Source: Clostridia bacterium (GTDB lineage Bacteria; Bacillota; Clostridia; Oscillospirales; CAG-272). From it: 5,090 nt of DNA. The stretch is taken from contig JAFQNM010000198.1 in assembly GCA_017395885.1 (NCBI GenBank), positions 1 to 5,090 of the forward strand, read 5' to 3'. Positions 4,067 through 5,090 of this stretch are shown here, piece by piece. Below the pieces are notes generated by a model. The model saw only the letters and a program-made list of their open reading frames with translations. It did not search any database and had not been told where the DNA came from. Each line of letters opens with the position of its first letter. Position 1 is the stretch's first letter. The position numbers and the translations under genes are program-made.

Positions 4067-5090
4067 TCAGTCGAGATAGAAAGAAACTGCAAGATCAACC
4101 ACCATACCGTAGCTTTTTGTTCCCTCTGTACCCTGGCTCTCAAGATATGCGTTGTTCAGGGTATCGGTCACACGGCTTGCCGTGCTCTCGCGGTACTTAT
4201 CGAAAAAGGCAGAATAAGCACGAAGCTCGCTCACCGCCTTCGGTGAGAGCTTTGCGTAAGCCTCTGCCCAGAGCTCTTTGTTTGCAGAATAGAGAGCATC
4301 GGAGAGGTATTCAAACATATTCATATAAGCACAGTAGCGAACGTAGTCGTTTTCGGAGGTGCGGCAAACGAGAAAAGCCATAAAATTGGCCTCATCCTCT
4401 CTGGCCACTCCTCTCTGGTGAGCCATTTCGTGAGCAGAGGTGAAAACGTTAACGAAGTGGGGGTAATTAGTGTTCAGATTTGCTTCTCCGGTAAAGAAGG
4501 AGTAAATACCGGAGAGATGGGTGTAGGTCATAAGCGGACTTATGATAAGAGGCTTTACCTTTGAAGAAAAGGTGTTGGGAAAGCCGTAAGTCCGGTAAAC
4601 GTCCTCGTAGCAGGAGGAGAGCTCTTTTGAGAGCTCACCTAAGGAAAAAGGCATAAGTGATGAGCCGTCATACTCATAGCTGATGCTCTCGCAAAGCCCG
4701 TTCAGCTCATCTATAATTATAAGCTCCGTTTCGTAAAGCTCCTCAGCGCTAACCTCTCTTTGCTCAAGCCCCGTTTTTTCTGCAAGAGATGTGCCGTGGT
4801 ATCCCGGAGCAAAGCTGACCGCAAAGAGGAAATAAATTCCTGCAGCAATGGAGAGAACTCCTCCCAGAGCACGTAAAATATAAGACCCGCCCTTTCCTGC
4901 GCATTTAACTGCGCAAACGGCAACCACCGTAATTATCAGAGGTGAGGAGTATAGCAGATACTCCATAAAGGAAAAGGGGAAGATACTGAATATTTTTGAG
5001 AGCAGAAGTCGGATAGCGTAGCCTGCCGTTGAGTTTATAAAATCGGAAAACGAGGGAGAAAGGGCACAGATAAAATGAATAACAGCACCA
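4067..5090 (-). CDS. DUF3810-type membrane protein with HExxH zinc-peptidase motif, 5' partial
   Basis: The first visible Met is at 4966-4964, but the frame stays open upstream to the window edge for 41 more codons. Their sequence (SPSFSDFINSTAGYAIRLLL, then FSIFPFSFMEYLLY) resembles the N-terminal part of DUF3810 proteins, so the true start lies beyond 5090. No Shine-Dalgarno sequence precedes the Met at 4966. Counting from that Met, residues 2-20 and about 30-50 are hydrophobic membrane segments, followed by a largely non-hydrophobic domain. There YSFFTGEANLN (155-165) precedes AHEMAHQRGVAREDEANFMAF (178-198), which contains the HExxH motif (His179, Glu180, His183) and Glu192 as a plausible third zinc ligand. 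This is the gluzincin-like pattern of the DUF3810 family. The substrate is unknown; membrane anchoring and the neighbouring murA suggest a link to the cell envelope, but this is inference. The C-terminus ends in VDLAVSFYLD followed by TGA. Confidence 0.88.
   Translation of the reverse strand, partial: GAVIHFICALSPSFSDFINSTAGYAIRLLLSKIFSIFPFSFMEYLLYSSPLIITVVAVCAVKCAGKGGSYILRALGGVLSIAAGIYFLFAVSFAPGYHGTSLAEKTGLEQREVSAEELYETELIIIDELNGLCESISYEYDGSSLMPFSLGELSKELSSCYEDVYRTYGFPNTFSSKVKPLIISPLMTYTHLSGIYSFFTGEANLNTNYPHFVNVFTSAHEMAHQRGVAREDEANFMAFLVCRTSENDYVRYCAYMNMFEYLSDALYSANKELWAEAYAKLSPKAVSELRAYSAFFDKYRESTASRVTDTLNNAYLESQGTEGTKSYGMVVDLAVSFYLD

Noticed and set aside
3951..4079. A plus-strand 42-codon frame starting MKTCAIHTIS with a hydrophobic middle
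   Set aside because: It has no ribosome binding site (only a T-rich run and CAAAAGA ahead of the ATG), overlaps the DUF3810 3' end and lies in AT-rich intergenic DNA; chance is the better explanation.

Overview
The window looks like an ordinary chromosomal segment from a low- to mid-GC Gram-positive bacterium of the class Clostridia, possibly an Oscillospiraceae/Ruminococcaceae-like gut lineage. This is inferred from the gene content, strong AGGAG-type ribosome binding sites, sigma-A-like promoters and an adjacent trmK-nif3 pair; no taxonomic search was possible. All six genes lie on the minus strand, so transcription runs from high to low coordinates. The five visible stop codons are all TGA. 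I see no mobile element, CRISPR array, tRNA or rRNA.

In transcription order: (1) 5089-4067, a DUF3810-type membrane protein with an HExxH zinc-peptidase-like motif. Its 5' end lies beyond the window, because the frame stays open upstream of the first visible Met. (2) 4066-3753, a 314-bp AT-rich intergenic region with the murA promoter: an extended -10, phased A-tracts and a palindrome in the spacer. It is followed by a leader with several small hairpins. (3) 3752-2487, murA, the first committed enzyme of peptidoglycan synthesis, with its active-site residues intact. (4) 2451-2248, a 67-residue DUF1858 protein with a CxxC pair, ending in an intrinsic terminator. (5) 2199-1501, trmK, the tRNA adenine-22 N1-methyltransferase. 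It begins just below that terminator and has no recognisable Shine-Dalgarno sequence. (6) 1496-735, a Nif3-family dinuclear metal protein. It is tightly coupled to trmK, whose stop codon lies inside the nif3 ribosome binding site. A strong terminator follows. (7) 502 to beyond position 1, the N-terminal 167 residues of a secreted NlpC/P60-like cysteine protein, with its own extended -10 promoter and a roughly 90-nt leader.

The cell envelope links three of the genes (DUF3810, murA, the secreted NlpC/P60-like protein), while trmK-nif3 is a housekeeping pair. I found no convincing new multi-gene system. The items most worth checking are regulatory: the murA promoter palindrome and leader, and how trmK is expressed from behind a terminator without a Shine-Dalgarno sequence. 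A practical point is that the DUF3810 gene is easily annotated too short.
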